Shown: positions 36,274 to 44,487 of the stretch, one piece after another | Layout: each line of letters starts with the position of its first letter | Numbering within the stretch: position 1 is the first letter of the stretch | From: Paenibacillus sp. HWE-109 | GTDB taxonomy: Bacteria > Bacillota > Bacilli > Paenibacillales > NBRC-103111 | Direction: 5' to 3' | DNA: 64,000 nucleotides | NCBI RefSeq assembly: GCF_022163125.1 | Contig: NZ_CP091881.1 | Coordinates: 1,984,001-2,048,000, forward strand | Position numbers and translations under genes: made by a program | The notes under the pieces: generated by a model | Seen by the model: the letters and a program-made list of their open reading frames with translations, nothing else | The model's database searches: none | What the model was told of the DNA's origin: nothing

Positions 36274-36315
36274 TTTTGTAGCTAATTCCTACAAAACTCA
36301 TAAGAATAATGAGTT
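36274..36315 (+). promoter_or_regulatory. Two inverted repeats in the cystine operon leader
   Basis: TTTTGTAG-7-CTACAAAA (36274-36296) and, overlapping its end, AACTCAT-7-ATGAGTT (36295-36315). They sit just after the predicted -10, so they could be a repressor operator at the transcription start or mRNA hairpins. The middle of the first contains GCTAATTCC. Confidence 0.5.
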
Positions 36316-36363
36316 AACGATGGGGCATACAAAGAAAAGAAATTTAAAGGAGATGTGCAGCAA

Positions 36364-37179
36364 ATGGTAGTTTCGAAGGGGTTGCAGTTTGGTAAGAGAG
36401 CGGGTATTCTGCTTGCTGCGGGTTTACTTGCCATTAGTTTGACGGCATGTTCGAAGAAATCTGTTGGAGCGGCAGGAGCGAACAAGGTGCTGAGCATTGG
36501 AACAACAGCGGGGTTCTATCCCTATGTTTTCCAAAATAGCGAGACGAATAAGCTGGAAGGCTACGAAGTTGATGTGTGGACGGAAATCGGCAAGAAGATT
36601 AAGTATGAAATCAAGTGGCAAACTTCGGAATTCAGCGGACTTTTCGGACTGCTGGATACTGGCAAAATCAATACGATTGCCAATTCTATTTCCGTAACGG
36701 ATGAACGCAAAAAGAAGTACTTATTCGATGATCCGTATGTATACTCCGGTGCGCAACTAGTGGTTAAGAAGGGGAACGATGGCATTCAGTCGCTGGAAAA
36801 TTTGAAGGGCAAGAAAGTAGCGATTCAATCTGGAACGAATTTTATTAATTTCGTCAAAGATTTTGATAAGAAAGGAGAAATTACGGTCGTCAACTATGAA
36901 ACAGCGGAGGCTGGCTTCAATGATGTCGCGCTAAGTCGAGTGGATGCTACATTCTCAACGAAAGCTTCTGCATTAGCGACGATCAAAAAGACGGGGCTGC
37001 CACTGCAATTGGCTGGTCAACAATTCAATGTGCTGCCGGCTGCGAATCCGTTTGTGACCAATGATGAGAACAAGCAATTAGTCGAACAAGTGAACAAAGC
37101 GTTTCAGGAGCTTCGCAAGGACGGTACGCTAGGCAATTTATCGAAGAAATGGTTTACCGAAGACTTAACCAATCCATAG
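36364..37179 (+). CDS. Cystine/amino-acid ABC importer binding lipoprotein
   Basis: 271 residues, family 3 solute-binding protein. Lipobox SLTAC with Cys29, then VLSIGTTAGFYPYVFQ, LEGYEVDVWTEIGKKI, the domain-closing SVTDERKKKYLFDDPYVYSGAQLVV and LKGKKVAIQSGTNF. Closest in pattern to TcyA/TcyJ/TcyK cystine binders. ATG 36364 is 11 bases from GGAG; the GTG at 36355 is too near the site. First gene of an operon with a permease and an OsmC-like protein. Confidence 0.85.
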   Translation: MVVSKGLQFGKRAGILLAAGLLAISLTACSKKSVGAAGANKVLSIGTTAGFYPYVFQNSETNKLEGYEVDVWTEIGKKIKYEIKWQTSEFSGLFGLLDTGKINTIANSISVTDERKKKYLFDDPYVYSGAQLVVKKGNDGIQSLENLKGKKVAIQSGTNFINFVKDFDKKGEITVVNYETAEAGFNDVALSRVDATFSTKASALATIKKTGLPLQLAGQQFNVLPAANPFVTNDENKQLVEQVNKAFQELRKDGTLGNLSKKWFTEDLTNP

Positions 37180-37215
37180 AGCTTGCGTCCCTAAGGAGGA
37201 AGGGAGGCCATCCAG

Positions 37216-37899
37216 ATGCAGTTCGATTTGACTTACCTGCTGTTAGCAATCCCTAGATTGCTTCAATACATGTACTTGACGATTAGCATTGCAGTCATTT
37301 CCATGATTTTGGGACTTATTCTCGGACTCGTTCTTGAACATGTGATCCGCAAGAGGATCAAGGTACTGGCTTGGGCAGCAAAAGTGTACATTTCATTTTT
37401 CCGGGCAACGCCATTGCTGGTTCAATTATTTATTCTCTACTATGGCATCCCGCAAATCATTCCGATTTTCAGTGAAATGAACGCTTTTACAGCCACCATT
37501 ATCGGTATCAGCCTCAATAGTGCTGCTTATATGGCGGAGATTATCCGCGCTGCCGTTCGCTCCGTCGATCATGGCCAGTGGGAAGCAGGGCTTTCCATTG
37601 GCATGACGAGGTGGCAAAGTATGAAGCGCATCATATTGCCGCAAGCTTTTCGCATTGCACTTCCCTCGTTAGGGAATACCTTCGTTACGATTCTCAAAGA
37701 AACTTCGCTCGGTTTCACGCTTGGCCTTACGGAGATGCTGGCTAAAGCGAAGCTGCTTGCAGCCGACACTTACAAGTTCCTGGAATGTTTCTTAGCCGCT
37801 GCGATTCTGTATTGGGTGACAGCGATCTTATTTGGCTACATCCAAATGCGTCTGGAACGCAAAGCAAATGAGCCTTATGGGAATGAAGTTGGATTATAG
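37216..37899 (+). CDS. Cystine/amino-acid ABC importer permease
   Basis: 227 residues, HisM-type permease with about five membrane helices, the FFRATPLLVQLFILYYGIPQI segment and EAA loop VRSVDHGQWEAGLSIGMTRWQSMKRIILPQA. Partner of the binding protein encoded 36 bases upstream. No ATPase gene follows, unlike the Bacillus tcyABC operon, so ATP hydrolysis must come from a subunit encoded elsewhere. Confidence 0.88.
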   Translation: MQFDLTYLLLAIPRLLQYMYLTISIAVISMILGLILGLVLEHVIRKRIKVLAWAAKVYISFFRATPLLVQLFILYYGIPQIIPIFSEMNAFTATIIGISLNSAAYMAEIIRAAVRSVDHGQWEAGLSIGMTRWQSMKRIILPQAFRIALPSLGNTFVTILKETSLGFTLGLTEMLAKAKLLAADTYKFLECFLAAAILYWVTAILFGYIQMRLERKANEPYGNEVGL

Positions 37900-37925
37900 A
37901 CCTTAATTTAGAGGAGGATTTTCAA

Positions 37926-38489
37926 ATGAGTGGACTTGTAGAATACCTAGTACAGAAAAAGAATGCGCTTCTCACACGTAAAAAACGTTTGGAACAAGAA
38001 GAACGGATTGCTTCTCAGCAATTGAAAGCCAAAGTCCAAGTCGCAGGCAGAAGCGGGATACGTGAAATTCGGATTCGCGATTTTCAAATTCTCAGTGATA
38101 GCGGCGAGGACTTTGCCGGGTTCAATCTCGGGCCAGGCTCACCTGAATTGCAGCTTGGCGTGTTGGGCAGTTGTCTCTCGCATATAACGTTGATTCAAGC
38201 CGCTGATCGAGGTGTGGAACTTCATGCGATCGAGGTGGAAGTAACTGGCGAAATGCATCCCTTCGCAGGGCGTCCCGGTTATGAGGAGATTCCCGTTTAC
38301 TTACATAATATTGGTTACACGCTCCATCTGATCTCACCGGCAACGAGCCAAGAGATTGAGGCGCTGCACAAAGCTGTGGAATTGGCTTGCCCCATCTTGA
38401 ATTTGCTGCAGCATCCGCAGGTTGTGAATGGCCAGGTTGTTCATGATCATCCTGCCGAGCAACTTGAACCTAGTGTGAATGTCGGTTAG
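37926..38489 (+). CDS. OsmC-family protein
   Basis: 187 residues. The OsmC fold is shown by LQLGVLGSCLSHITLIQAADRG and HKAVELACPILNLLQHP, each with one of the two conserved reactive cysteines. OsmC/Ohr proteins reduce peroxides, and many OsmC-like proteins accompany sulfur-compound uptake genes. The N-terminal ~45 residues are charged and probably helical. AGAGGAGG precedes the ATG; last gene of the cystine importer operon. Confidence 0.85.
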   Translation: MSGLVEYLVQKKNALLTRKKRLEQEERIASQQLKAKVQVAGRSGIREIRIRDFQILSDSGEDFAGFNLGPGSPELQLGVLGSCLSHITLIQAADRGVELHAIEVEVTGEMHPFAGRPGYEEIPVYLHNIGYTLHLISPATSQEIEALHKAVELACPILNLLQHPQVVNGQVVHDHPAEQLEPSVNVG

Positions 38490-38497
38490 AAAAAGCG

Positions 38498-38541
38498 GAA
38501 GCTGCCTCAAAAGGTTGATAACCTCGAGAGCAGCTTCTTTT
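38498..38541. terminator. Bidirectional terminator between converging sulfur operons
   Basis: GAAGCTGC and GCAGCTTC arms with an inner GGTT/AACC pairing; CTTTTTG follows on the plus strand and CGCTTTTTC on the minus strand. Confidence 0.85.
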
Positions 38542-38568
38542 TGAATGATTTGAAACAATCGCTTATGC

Positions 38569-39174
38569 TTACCGCGCTGATTTAGCTAATTCCCGGTCAA
38601 TCGCGTCCAAGAATTGATGTTTGAAGGCCATGCCGCGTATAACCGTTTCTCCGATGACGAATGTAGGGGCTGAAGTAATATTAGCTTCGTAGTTGGCGTG
38701 ATGAAGCGCTTGACCATGCTTTTCTTTGTAAGTCCTTTGTTCCAGCGCATGTCGATAGGCAGCAGGATCAAGACCAACCTCACCAGCCAACTCCGTCAAT
38801 ACGTCGATGCTGCCAATATCCTTGCTTTCTAGGAAAAAAGCTTGATAGATCCGGGAATTGTATGCCTTGGCTTGGCCATGCTCCTTGGCAAACTGGTAGC
38901 CTTCGAAGGCTAAATGAGTGTAGGGCTGCGGTGAAAAAGGCGGCTTCACAATGGGGATACCTAGCTCGGCAGCAATCGGATATACACGTTCTCGCCAATC
39001 CTTGGTGATATATTCGCCTTCTGGCCGCAAGGTGGGTGTGGGGTAAGGCCGGAGCTCGTAAGGCAAATAGTCAACTTCAATGCCTCGTTCCGCTGCTGCG
39101 GCTTCGAGTTCGCCCTCTGCCAGAATGCAGTAGGGACAGACGTAATCGGAATATACTTTCAGGGTTAGTGCCAT
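38569..39174 (-). CDS. FrnE/DsbA-like oxidoreductase, second of tandem pair
   Basis: 201 residues with a thioredoxin fold and active site C13-P-Y-C16 near the N-terminus (LKVYSDYVCPYC), then PPFSPQPYTHLAFEGYQFAKEHG and TSAPTFVIGETVIRG with the cis-Pro loop. No signal peptide, so it is a cytoplasmic FrnE-like protein rather than a secreted DsbA. It is a close paralogue of the gene just upstream (32-base gap), evidently by duplication. AGAGGAG precedes the ATG. In the operon with an FMN reductase, a reductive or isomerising role on a thiol compound is plausible. Confidence 0.88.
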   Translation of the reverse strand: MALTLKVYSDYVCPYCILAEGELEAAAAERGIEVDYLPYELRPYPTPTLRPEGEYITKDWRERVYPIAAELGIPIVKPPFSPQPYTHLAFEGYQFAKEHGQAKAYNSRIYQAFFLESKDIGSIDVLTELAGEVGLDPAAYRHALEQRTYKEKHGQALHHANYEANITSAPTFVIGETVIRGMAFKHQFLDAIDRELAKSAR

Positions 39175-39206
39175 CGTTCATGCTCCTCTCGCCAATCTTG
39201 AAATGT

Positions 39207-39860
39207 TTAGTAACAGCCGTCTGCGTGGCAGCTTACTCCTTCGGACCAGCGTTCGAGCCTTTGGCGTTTGGCTAGCTCAGCATCAATGGCTTCCAGAAAC
39301 TGCTCTTTATAAATGAGCCATTTGACTGCTGTATCACCGATGACAAAGGTTGGGGCAGCCGTTATCTTAGCTTCCTCGCAGGCATGATGGAGCGCCTTGC
39401 GGTGATGCTCTTGGTAAGTTCGCTGTTCCAAGGCATGGCGGAAGGCTTTGCCGTCAAGGCCCAGTTCTTCCGCGAGCCGGGTCAAAACGTCGATGCTGCC
39501 AATGTCGAGGCTATCTTGGAAAAAAGCGCTGTACATCCTTGAATTGTAGGCTTTGCCCCTGCCATGCTCTTGGGCAAATTGGAAGCCTTCAAAAGCCAAA
39601 TGCGTGTAGGGTTGCGGTGAAAAAGGAGGCATCACCATCTTAACGCCAAGCTGTTCAGCCAGCGGATAAACCTTCTCGGCCCAATTGGTCTGCATATACG
39701 CATCCTCTGGCCGCAGAGTAGGCTTAGGGTATGGTCGAAGCTCAAATGGCCTATATTCGATGATAACATCGCGCTCAGCTGCGGCTTGTTCTAGCTGATC
39801 CTCGGCTAAGAGACAGAACGGACAGACATAATCAGAGTACACTTTGATCGTTAACGCCAT
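39207..39860 (-). CDS. FrnE/DsbA-like oxidoreductase, first of tandem pair
   Basis: 217 residues, active site C13-P-F-C16 (IKVYSDYVCPFC), then PPFSPQPYTHLAFEGFQFAQEHG and TAAPTFVIGDTAVKW. Differs from its neighbour paralogue by a longer C-terminal tail (RQRLERWSEGVSCHADGCY) that ends with two extra cysteines, absent from the paralogue. I chose the ATG at 39860 behind AAAGGAA. It overlaps the permease gene by 29 bases. Confidence 0.87.
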   Translation of the reverse strand: MALTIKVYSDYVCPFCLLAEDQLEQAAAERDVIIEYRPFELRPYPKPTLRPEDAYMQTNWAEKVYPLAEQLGVKMVMPPFSPQPYTHLAFEGFQFAQEHGRGKAYNSRMYSAFFQDSLDIGSIDVLTRLAEELGLDGKAFRHALEQRTYQEHHRKALHHACEEAKITAAPTFVIGDTAVKWLIYKEQFLEAIDAELAKRQRLERWSEGVSCHADGCY

Positions 39861-41220
39861 GTTTAGAGTTCCTTTCGCGGAAAATTTGCTGTTGATTGCT
39901 GCGGGTTTGCAGCCAAGAGACGAAAGTATCTTTCCCGCGAATACCTTGCTCAAACAAAATCGAAGTAAGTACGCCAACGATAAGTCCATTGTTCAAAATC
40001 GGCTTCATTACATCGGGCGTATGCGCAAGACTTGCGGCTGGAATGAACATGCTGCCCACGCCTGCGAAGAGGGCGACACCGATAACAAGCAGTTTCTTCT
40101 CCTCTTGGAGAATGGGTTCATATTCGCGCAGTCCGGCGGTCAGGAGATGAGTAAAGGAATAGAAGATAACCGCAAAGGCGACGGGCACGGGAATTGAGGC
40201 TAAAGCTACCGTGAAGAAAGGGAAGAAGCTAATTGCGATGATGATCAGGCAGCCTAGGATAAAAGGCAGTCGTTTGGTCATTTGTGTGGAAGTGATGAAT
40301 CCAGCGGTATGCGAATTGGACACACACCCAACGGCAGAGAACAATCCGGACAATAACTGATTAATGCCCATCACGACACCTGCACGGCGGTACACATTCT
40401 GTGCTGCTCTGCCGGCTGCCTTCTCTACAATCACAATTGCAGCAATCATGTTAATCAGCAGCGGCAGGGCAATGACGAGAGTCGTTAGCAGAATGCCTCC
40501 ATTGAATTCAGGTTTCCCCCATGCGAACAAGGAAGGAAGTGTAAAGCTCATCTGCAGAACAGGGAATGCAGGGATCAAACCGAGCAATCCAAAAAGGGCA
40601 TAGCCAAACATAACGCCAAGCAAAACAGAGAAATTGCGAAAAAAGACATATTTCAAACGCCCGCAAATAAAAGTGAAAAGGAGAGTTGCCAGGGCAGGCA
40701 AAGCAATTTGTGCATGGATATAGGAGTCTGAGTAGCCTACACCGAGAATCCCTTTGACGATGGATGAACTGAATTGGAAAATAAGCAAAAGCAGATAAGT
40801 GCCTATAACGACAGGCGTAAAAAGCTTTTTCACATGTGCAATAACATGAAAGGAACTTAACAGCAGGATGAGAACCCCGCTGATCAGCAAGCCCATTTCC
40901 ATTTGCTGCAAAAGGGTAACTGAGGCAGGCCCAGCTTCAACACTGCTGGCTAATAAAATGAATACGCCCCACCAAACACCAGCAGGCCCTTCAAGAATCG
41001 GCAGTTTATGGCCGAATAGTACCTGTAATAAGGATGAAACACCGATTACAGCTAATGTTCGTTGGAGGAGTCCGACCGTTTCCGGACCCGTGAGATGAAA
41101 GGCGGCGGCGACGACGATGGGTGCTACCAATCCGCCAGTTAGGATGAAGAAAGCCCACTGAACAGAAGCGAGAGCAAGTCGAATGCTCGTCTTTCCGCGT
41201 GTCAGTTGACTTGACTTCAT
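39832..41220 (-). CDS. Xanthine/uracil-family permease (NCS2)
   Basis: 462 residues with about 12-14 membrane helices and NCS2 family landmarks: LPILEGPAGVWWGVF in the first third and the SNSHTAGFITSTQMTKRLPFILG segment in the second half. Family members take up purines or pyrimidines by proton symport. The company of an FMN reductase and FrnE-like proteins within a sulfur-type region makes a heterocyclic S- or N-containing substrate possible. The ATG overlaps the FMN reductase stop (ATGA), so the two are translationally coupled. Confidence 0.85.
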   Translation of the reverse strand: MKSSQLTRGKTSIRLALASVQWAFFILTGGLVAPIVVAAAFHLTGPETVGLLQRTLAVIGVSSLLQVLFGHKLPILEGPAGVWWGVFILLASSVEAGPASVTLLQQMEMGLLISGVLILLLSSFHVIAHVKKLFTPVVIGTYLLLLIFQFSSSIVKGILGVGYSDSYIHAQIALPALATLLFTFICGRLKYVFFRNFSVLLGVMFGYALFGLLGLIPAFPVLQMSFTLPSLFAWGKPEFNGGILLTTLVIALPLLINMIAAIVIVEKAAGRAAQNVYRRAGVVMGINQLLSGLFSAVGCVSNSHTAGFITSTQMTKRLPFILGCLIIIAISFFPFFTVALASIPVPVAFAVIFYSFTHLLTAGLREYEPILQEEKKLLVIGVALFAGVGSMFIPAASLAHTPDVMKPILNNGLIVGVLTSILFEQGIRGKDTFVSWLQTRSNQQQIFRERNSKHGVNDQSVL

Positions 41221-41741
41221 ACGTTTGCAATTAAATCATGCACAAGGGCATTCAGCGACTTCACGCCAGCCTCGTCTGTAAATGTGCCATGCTCATCGAT
41301 TTGGTTGGGGTCAGCCGCGAATTGATCAGCCAATACGTTCGCGGAAACGCCGCGCAAGACAAGGCGCAAATTGTTCAACGCATTAATGCCATTCTTGCCG
41401 CCGCCGGATGCTGCAGCTATTGCCACAGGTTTGTTAAGAAAATGCTCGGAATTCAGGAAATCAAGCGCATTTTTCAGAGCGCCGCTAATGCCGTTATGGT
41501 ACTCCGGCGTAACGATGAAGAAGCCGCCTGCCTGTGCTGCTGATTCGCGCAGTTCCTGGACGGAAGCATACTCATTTTGAGCAGGATCGCCATTAAAAAG
41601 GGGCAGTTCATGCAAATGAAGATCAATTAGCTGGGCATGCCCGCGTTGATCTCTTAACAGCCGATAGACGACGTTAGTTACCGCTCTGGTTCTTGAATTT
41701 GCTCGTGGACTTCCGCTAATGAATAGAACAGTTTTACTCAT
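41217..41741 (-). CDS. NADPH-dependent FMN reductase (SsuE-like)
   Basis: 174 residues, flavodoxin-like fold: FISGSPRANSRT binds FMN phosphate, and TPEYHNGISGALKNALDFL is the signature of the NADPH:FMN reductase family. SsuE-type proteins supply reduced FMN to monooxygenases that free sulfite from organosulfur compounds. The ATG at 41741 is preceded by TGGAGTG; an upstream in-frame start would add 19 residues. First gene of the four-gene operon. Confidence 0.88.
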   Translation of the reverse strand: MSKTVLFISGSPRANSRTRAVTNVVYRLLRDQRGHAQLIDLHLHELPLFNGDPAQNEYASVQELRESAAQAGGFFIVTPEYHNGISGALKNALDFLNSEHFLNKPVAIAAASGGGKNGINALNNLRLVLRGVSANVLADQFAADPNQIDEHGTFTDEAGVKSLNALVHDLIANV

Positions 41742-41787
41742 GTTTGCACACTCCATTTTCATAGTATCCCTATAGGTTTCATACAAA

Positions 41788-41835
41788 AGTATAGTCAAAT
41801 CTTATTCGGAACTTCCAATACCAAATTCGATATAG
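41788..41835 (-). promoter_or_regulatory. Promoter of FMN-reductase operon with weak copy of the shared element
   Basis: On the minus strand TTGGAA (plus 41813-41818), 19 bases, TATACT (plus 41788-41793). The bases upstream and through the -35 (CTATATCGAATTTGGTATTGGA, plus to 41835) match the element at 36213 and 52138 at about 17 of 23 positions. Confidence 0.5.
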
Positions 41836-41859
41836 GATATATAGGATCTAATCTATGCG

Positions 41860-41888
41860 TTGACAAATCCCGGTTATTTCAATAAGAT
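41860..41888 (+). promoter_or_regulatory. Sigma-A promoter of the acireductone dioxygenase gene
   Basis: TTGACA, 17 bases, TAAGAT: a near-consensus promoter 42 bases before the ATG, back to back with the FMN-reductase promoter. Confidence 0.75.
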
Positions 41889-41929
41889 GCCGTTACAAAA
41901 ACCTATTTTATAAGAGAAGAGGAATGTAA

Positions 41930-42460
41930 ATGTCCAGTATTTATGAGAGAGTTACACGTCAATATGTCGCACAAGATCGAATTGCCGCTTATTTGCACAG
42001 AGAAGGTATTCACTTCGAAAAATGGGACGCAGATTTCACGCCAGCGTTTGTGAATGAGAAAATAGCTTTTAGTGAAGTTGAAAAGCAGCAGTTGCTTGCT
42101 ATCTATGAGGAGCAAATTGTCGAATTTGCCCAAAAAAGGGGTTACACGAAGTGGGATATCGCCGTACTCTCTGTAGAGACACCGGATATGCTGCAAAAAT
42201 TTGGAGACGTCCATTACCACAAGGAAGATGAAGTCCGAATTGTTGTTGCGGGCAAAGGTGTTTTCATTATTAAGAGCCTTCATGGAGATCATTATTTTGA
42301 ATTGGGTGTGTCCATAGGAGATGTGGTTGTTGTGCCGCAGGGGCGCTATCATGCTTTTAAGTTGGCGAATGAACGCAAATTTGCGGTTGTTCGATTATTT
42401 TCTGGAGAAGTTGGATCGGTTACTTATCCTGTCACGGATTTGTCATTTCATGTAAAATAA
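41930..42460 (+). CDS. mtnD: Acireductone dioxygenase
   Basis: 176 residues, cupin fold, usual length. The metal ligands of the family are visible: His95, His97 and Glu101 in HYHKEDEVR and His141 in RYHAF. The enzyme oxidises acireductone in the methionine salvage pathway to the 2-keto acid precursor of methionine plus formate. It stands alone here, away from other mtn genes, between two sulfur-related operons. GAAGAGGAA precedes the ATG. Confidence 0.85.
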   Translation: MSSIYERVTRQYVAQDRIAAYLHREGIHFEKWDADFTPAFVNEKIAFSEVEKQQLLAIYEEQIVEFAQKRGYTKWDIAVLSVETPDMLQKFGDVHYHKEDEVRIVVAGKGVFIIKSLHGDHYFELGVSIGDVVVVPQGRYHAFKLANERKFAVVRLFSGEVGSVTYPVTDLSFHVK

Positions 42461-42461
42461 T

Positions 42462-42539
42462 GGGATTTTCATAGTTCTGTGACAATGTAACCGATATGTG
42501 AACTGATATTGGACGTGATTTTAAGAGGCATGGTACATT
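42462..42539 (+). promoter_or_regulatory. Possible promoter of the AsnB operon with pieces of the shared element
   Basis: TTGGAC (42509-42514), 19 bases, TACATT (42534-42539), directly preceded by ATA as in the other promoters of the set. The block GGGATTTTCATA of the shared element occurs at 42462-42473, but about 35 bases too far upstream, so the match is split. It would place the hairpin at 42549 in the transcript leader. Confidence 0.4.
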
Positions 42540-42548
42540 TGCAATAGT

Positions 42549-42602
42549 AAAACCAAGTAAATAAATATGAATACTTTGTAAATGAAATTACTTGGTTTTT
42601 TC
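42549..42602 (+). terminator. Terminator after mtnD or attenuator of AsnB operon
   Basis: AAAACCAAGTAA and TTACTTGGTTTT arms with a 27-base A/T-rich loop, followed by TT. No T-box or S-box sequence is seen upstream of it. Confidence 0.75.
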
Positions 42603-42673
42603 AGAAAGAAGGAGGGAACTAAAAGAGGCTAACTGTTCACAATCGGAGGAGAGAAAGAGAGGCGTTTAAGATC

Positions 42674-44482
42674 ATGTGCCGTATATTTGGTTATCTTGGT
42701 TATGATTTTGTAGATGCAAAGCGTTTGAAGGCGGTATCTGATCTGCAATTCAAAGGTGGACCTGACCAGCAGTCCGTCTTATCGGAAAGCAACTGGGCTA
42801 TAGGCAACAATCGGTTGTCAATTGTCGGTTTGGATGGCGGCGAGCAGCCGTATGCAGGTGGAGAGCATATTCGAATTGTATTTAACGGTGAAATTTATAA
42901 TCATCATGCATTAAGAAAAAAGCTGGAATTGAAGGGCTACCAATTTACGGATACGTGTGATGGCACTATCCTTCCGGCCTTGTATGCCGAATATGGGACT
43001 GAATTTGTACGTTATTTGGATGGGATGTTCGCCATTGCGATTATCGATCTTCGGGATACGGTAACATTGACACTGGTTACGGACCCCTCAGGAATGAAGT
43101 CGCTTTATTATTATTGGGATGAGCAAAAGCAGACGATTTATTTCTCATCGGAGCTGCCATCACTGCTTGCTTTCGAGCGTATTCCGAAACAACTGTGGTT
43201 ATCCGGAGTTGACTTCTATTTAACGACGAAAGTGGTGTTCGGAGAGCGAACAATGTTCGATGGCGTATACGCACTTCCCCCTTCTTCTCTGCTTCATGCC
43301 CGGTTAGGCGAAAAACCGAAATTGCAGCGCTGGTCAACGCATTTATATGCGAATATTCCAACAGATAACCTGGAGGAGACAGCAGCCCATCTGCGCAAGC
43401 ATCTGGGGGAAGAAGTCAATGCCTTGCTGCTTGCCGATGTTCCCGTCAGTACGGTGAATAGTGGTGGACTGGATTCCAGCTTAATTACCACTTTGGCCAG
43501 CAGCAGCAATGATGGCATCCACTCCTTTAACCTCTCTTATGTAGGTGACTGGCCGCTTGATGAGAAGGCCTACGCTCGCGAAGTTGCGCAGCGTTTCGGT
43601 ACAACGCATCATGAAGTACTTATGGACCCTAGGAATTTTCAAAAGCTGCTGCCTTCCGTTGTAACTCATCTGGGTCAACCGAATGCCGATCCCATTACAC
43701 TCAGCAGTTATGCGCTTTTCGAGGCTATTCAGCAAGCTGGCTTTAAAGTCACTATTTCCGGTGACGGAGCCGATGAAATGTTCGGCGGTTATGATCGTTT
43801 CGCAGAAGCGGTGCATACGCTGGGTGATTGGGTGAAGCCCTATATTGGCTCACTCGGTGTAGCTGATGCGCGTCAACGTTGGGAGCTTTATAGTGATGAC
43901 TACCGCAGTTTTGTGAAAGAAAATGGTTCCATCGAGGACCATATTGAACACACGCTCAGGCGATCGAATCGCGGACGACTGGACACCATTTTATCATTCG
44001 AACGCGAGTATCGGCTGCCTTCCTATCACCTTCGTCGTGTCGATCATCTAAGTATGGCTCATTCCGTGGAAGTTAGGGTTCCTTATTGCCAGCCACGCAT
44101 CCTGGATTTAGCCAATCGCTTGCCAGACAGCTGGAGAGTGGACGGCGGCAAAGTGAAAAAGCTGCTCTATCGCACATCGGAAGGCTTGCTGCCTGACTCG
44201 ATATTAACGCGCAAAAAACAGCCTTTCACCTTACCGATTGATGCCATGATGCGCAAAGGACTTCCGCTGTTTACAGCGATCGAACAAGCGTTGGATCGTG
44301 AAACCATTCGCAGGCAAAATGTGTTTAATCCAAAAGCGGTAGAGAAGCTGCTTCAGCTGCAAGCCACTGCACCCAGCGGAAGAACAGCCTTGACATTGTG
44401 GTCCTTAGCCATCTTCCAACTTTGGCTGGATCAGTTCCAGGTATCGATTTCATCGTCTAAACAATATCAATTTGAGGGGTGA
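42674..44482 (+). CDS. AsnB-like glutamine-dependent amidotransferase
   Basis: 602 residues, the two-domain layout of asparagine synthetase B. Residue 2 is Cys (MCRIFGY), the glutaminase nucleophile exposed by Met removal, which fixes the start; NGEIYNHHALR and DGMFAIAIID complete that domain. The synthetase half has the pyrophosphate loop SGGLDSS (263-269) and GDGADEMFGGYDRF. It should transfer ammonia from glutamine to an adenylated carboxylate. As the first gene of a catabolic-looking operon, its acceptor may not be aspartate; beta-lactam synthetase and peptide-amidating relatives share this fold. Confidence 0.85.
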   Translation: MCRIFGYLGYDFVDAKRLKAVSDLQFKGGPDQQSVLSESNWAIGNNRLSIVGLDGGEQPYAGGEHIRIVFNGEIYNHHALRKKLELKGYQFTDTCDGTILPALYAEYGTEFVRYLDGMFAIAIIDLRDTVTLTLVTDPSGMKSLYYYWDEQKQTIYFSSELPSLLAFERIPKQLWLSGVDFYLTTKVVFGERTMFDGVYALPPSSLLHARLGEKPKLQRWSTHLYANIPTDNLEETAAHLRKHLGEEVNALLLADVPVSTVNSGGLDSSLITTLASSSNDGIHSFNLSYVGDWPLDEKAYAREVAQRFGTTHHEVLMDPRNFQKLLPSVVTHLGQPNADPITLSSYALFEAIQQAGFKVTISGDGADEMFGGYDRFAEAVHTLGDWVKPYIGSLGVADARQRWELYSDDYRSFVKENGSIEDHIEHTLRRSNRGRLDTILSFEREYRLPSYHLRRVDHLSMAHSVEVRVPYCQPRILDLANRLPDSWRVDGGKVKKLLYRTSEGLLPDSILTRKKQPFTLPIDAMMRKGLPLFTAIEQALDRETIRRQNVFNPKAVEKLLQLQATAPSGRTALTLWSLAIFQLWLDQFQVSISSSKQYQFEG

Positions 44483-44487
44483 CGCAC

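Noticed and set aside
42461..42673. T-box or S-box leader before the AsnB gene
   Set aside because: No T-box sequence (AGGGTGG...) or S-box core is present; the hairpin alone remains.
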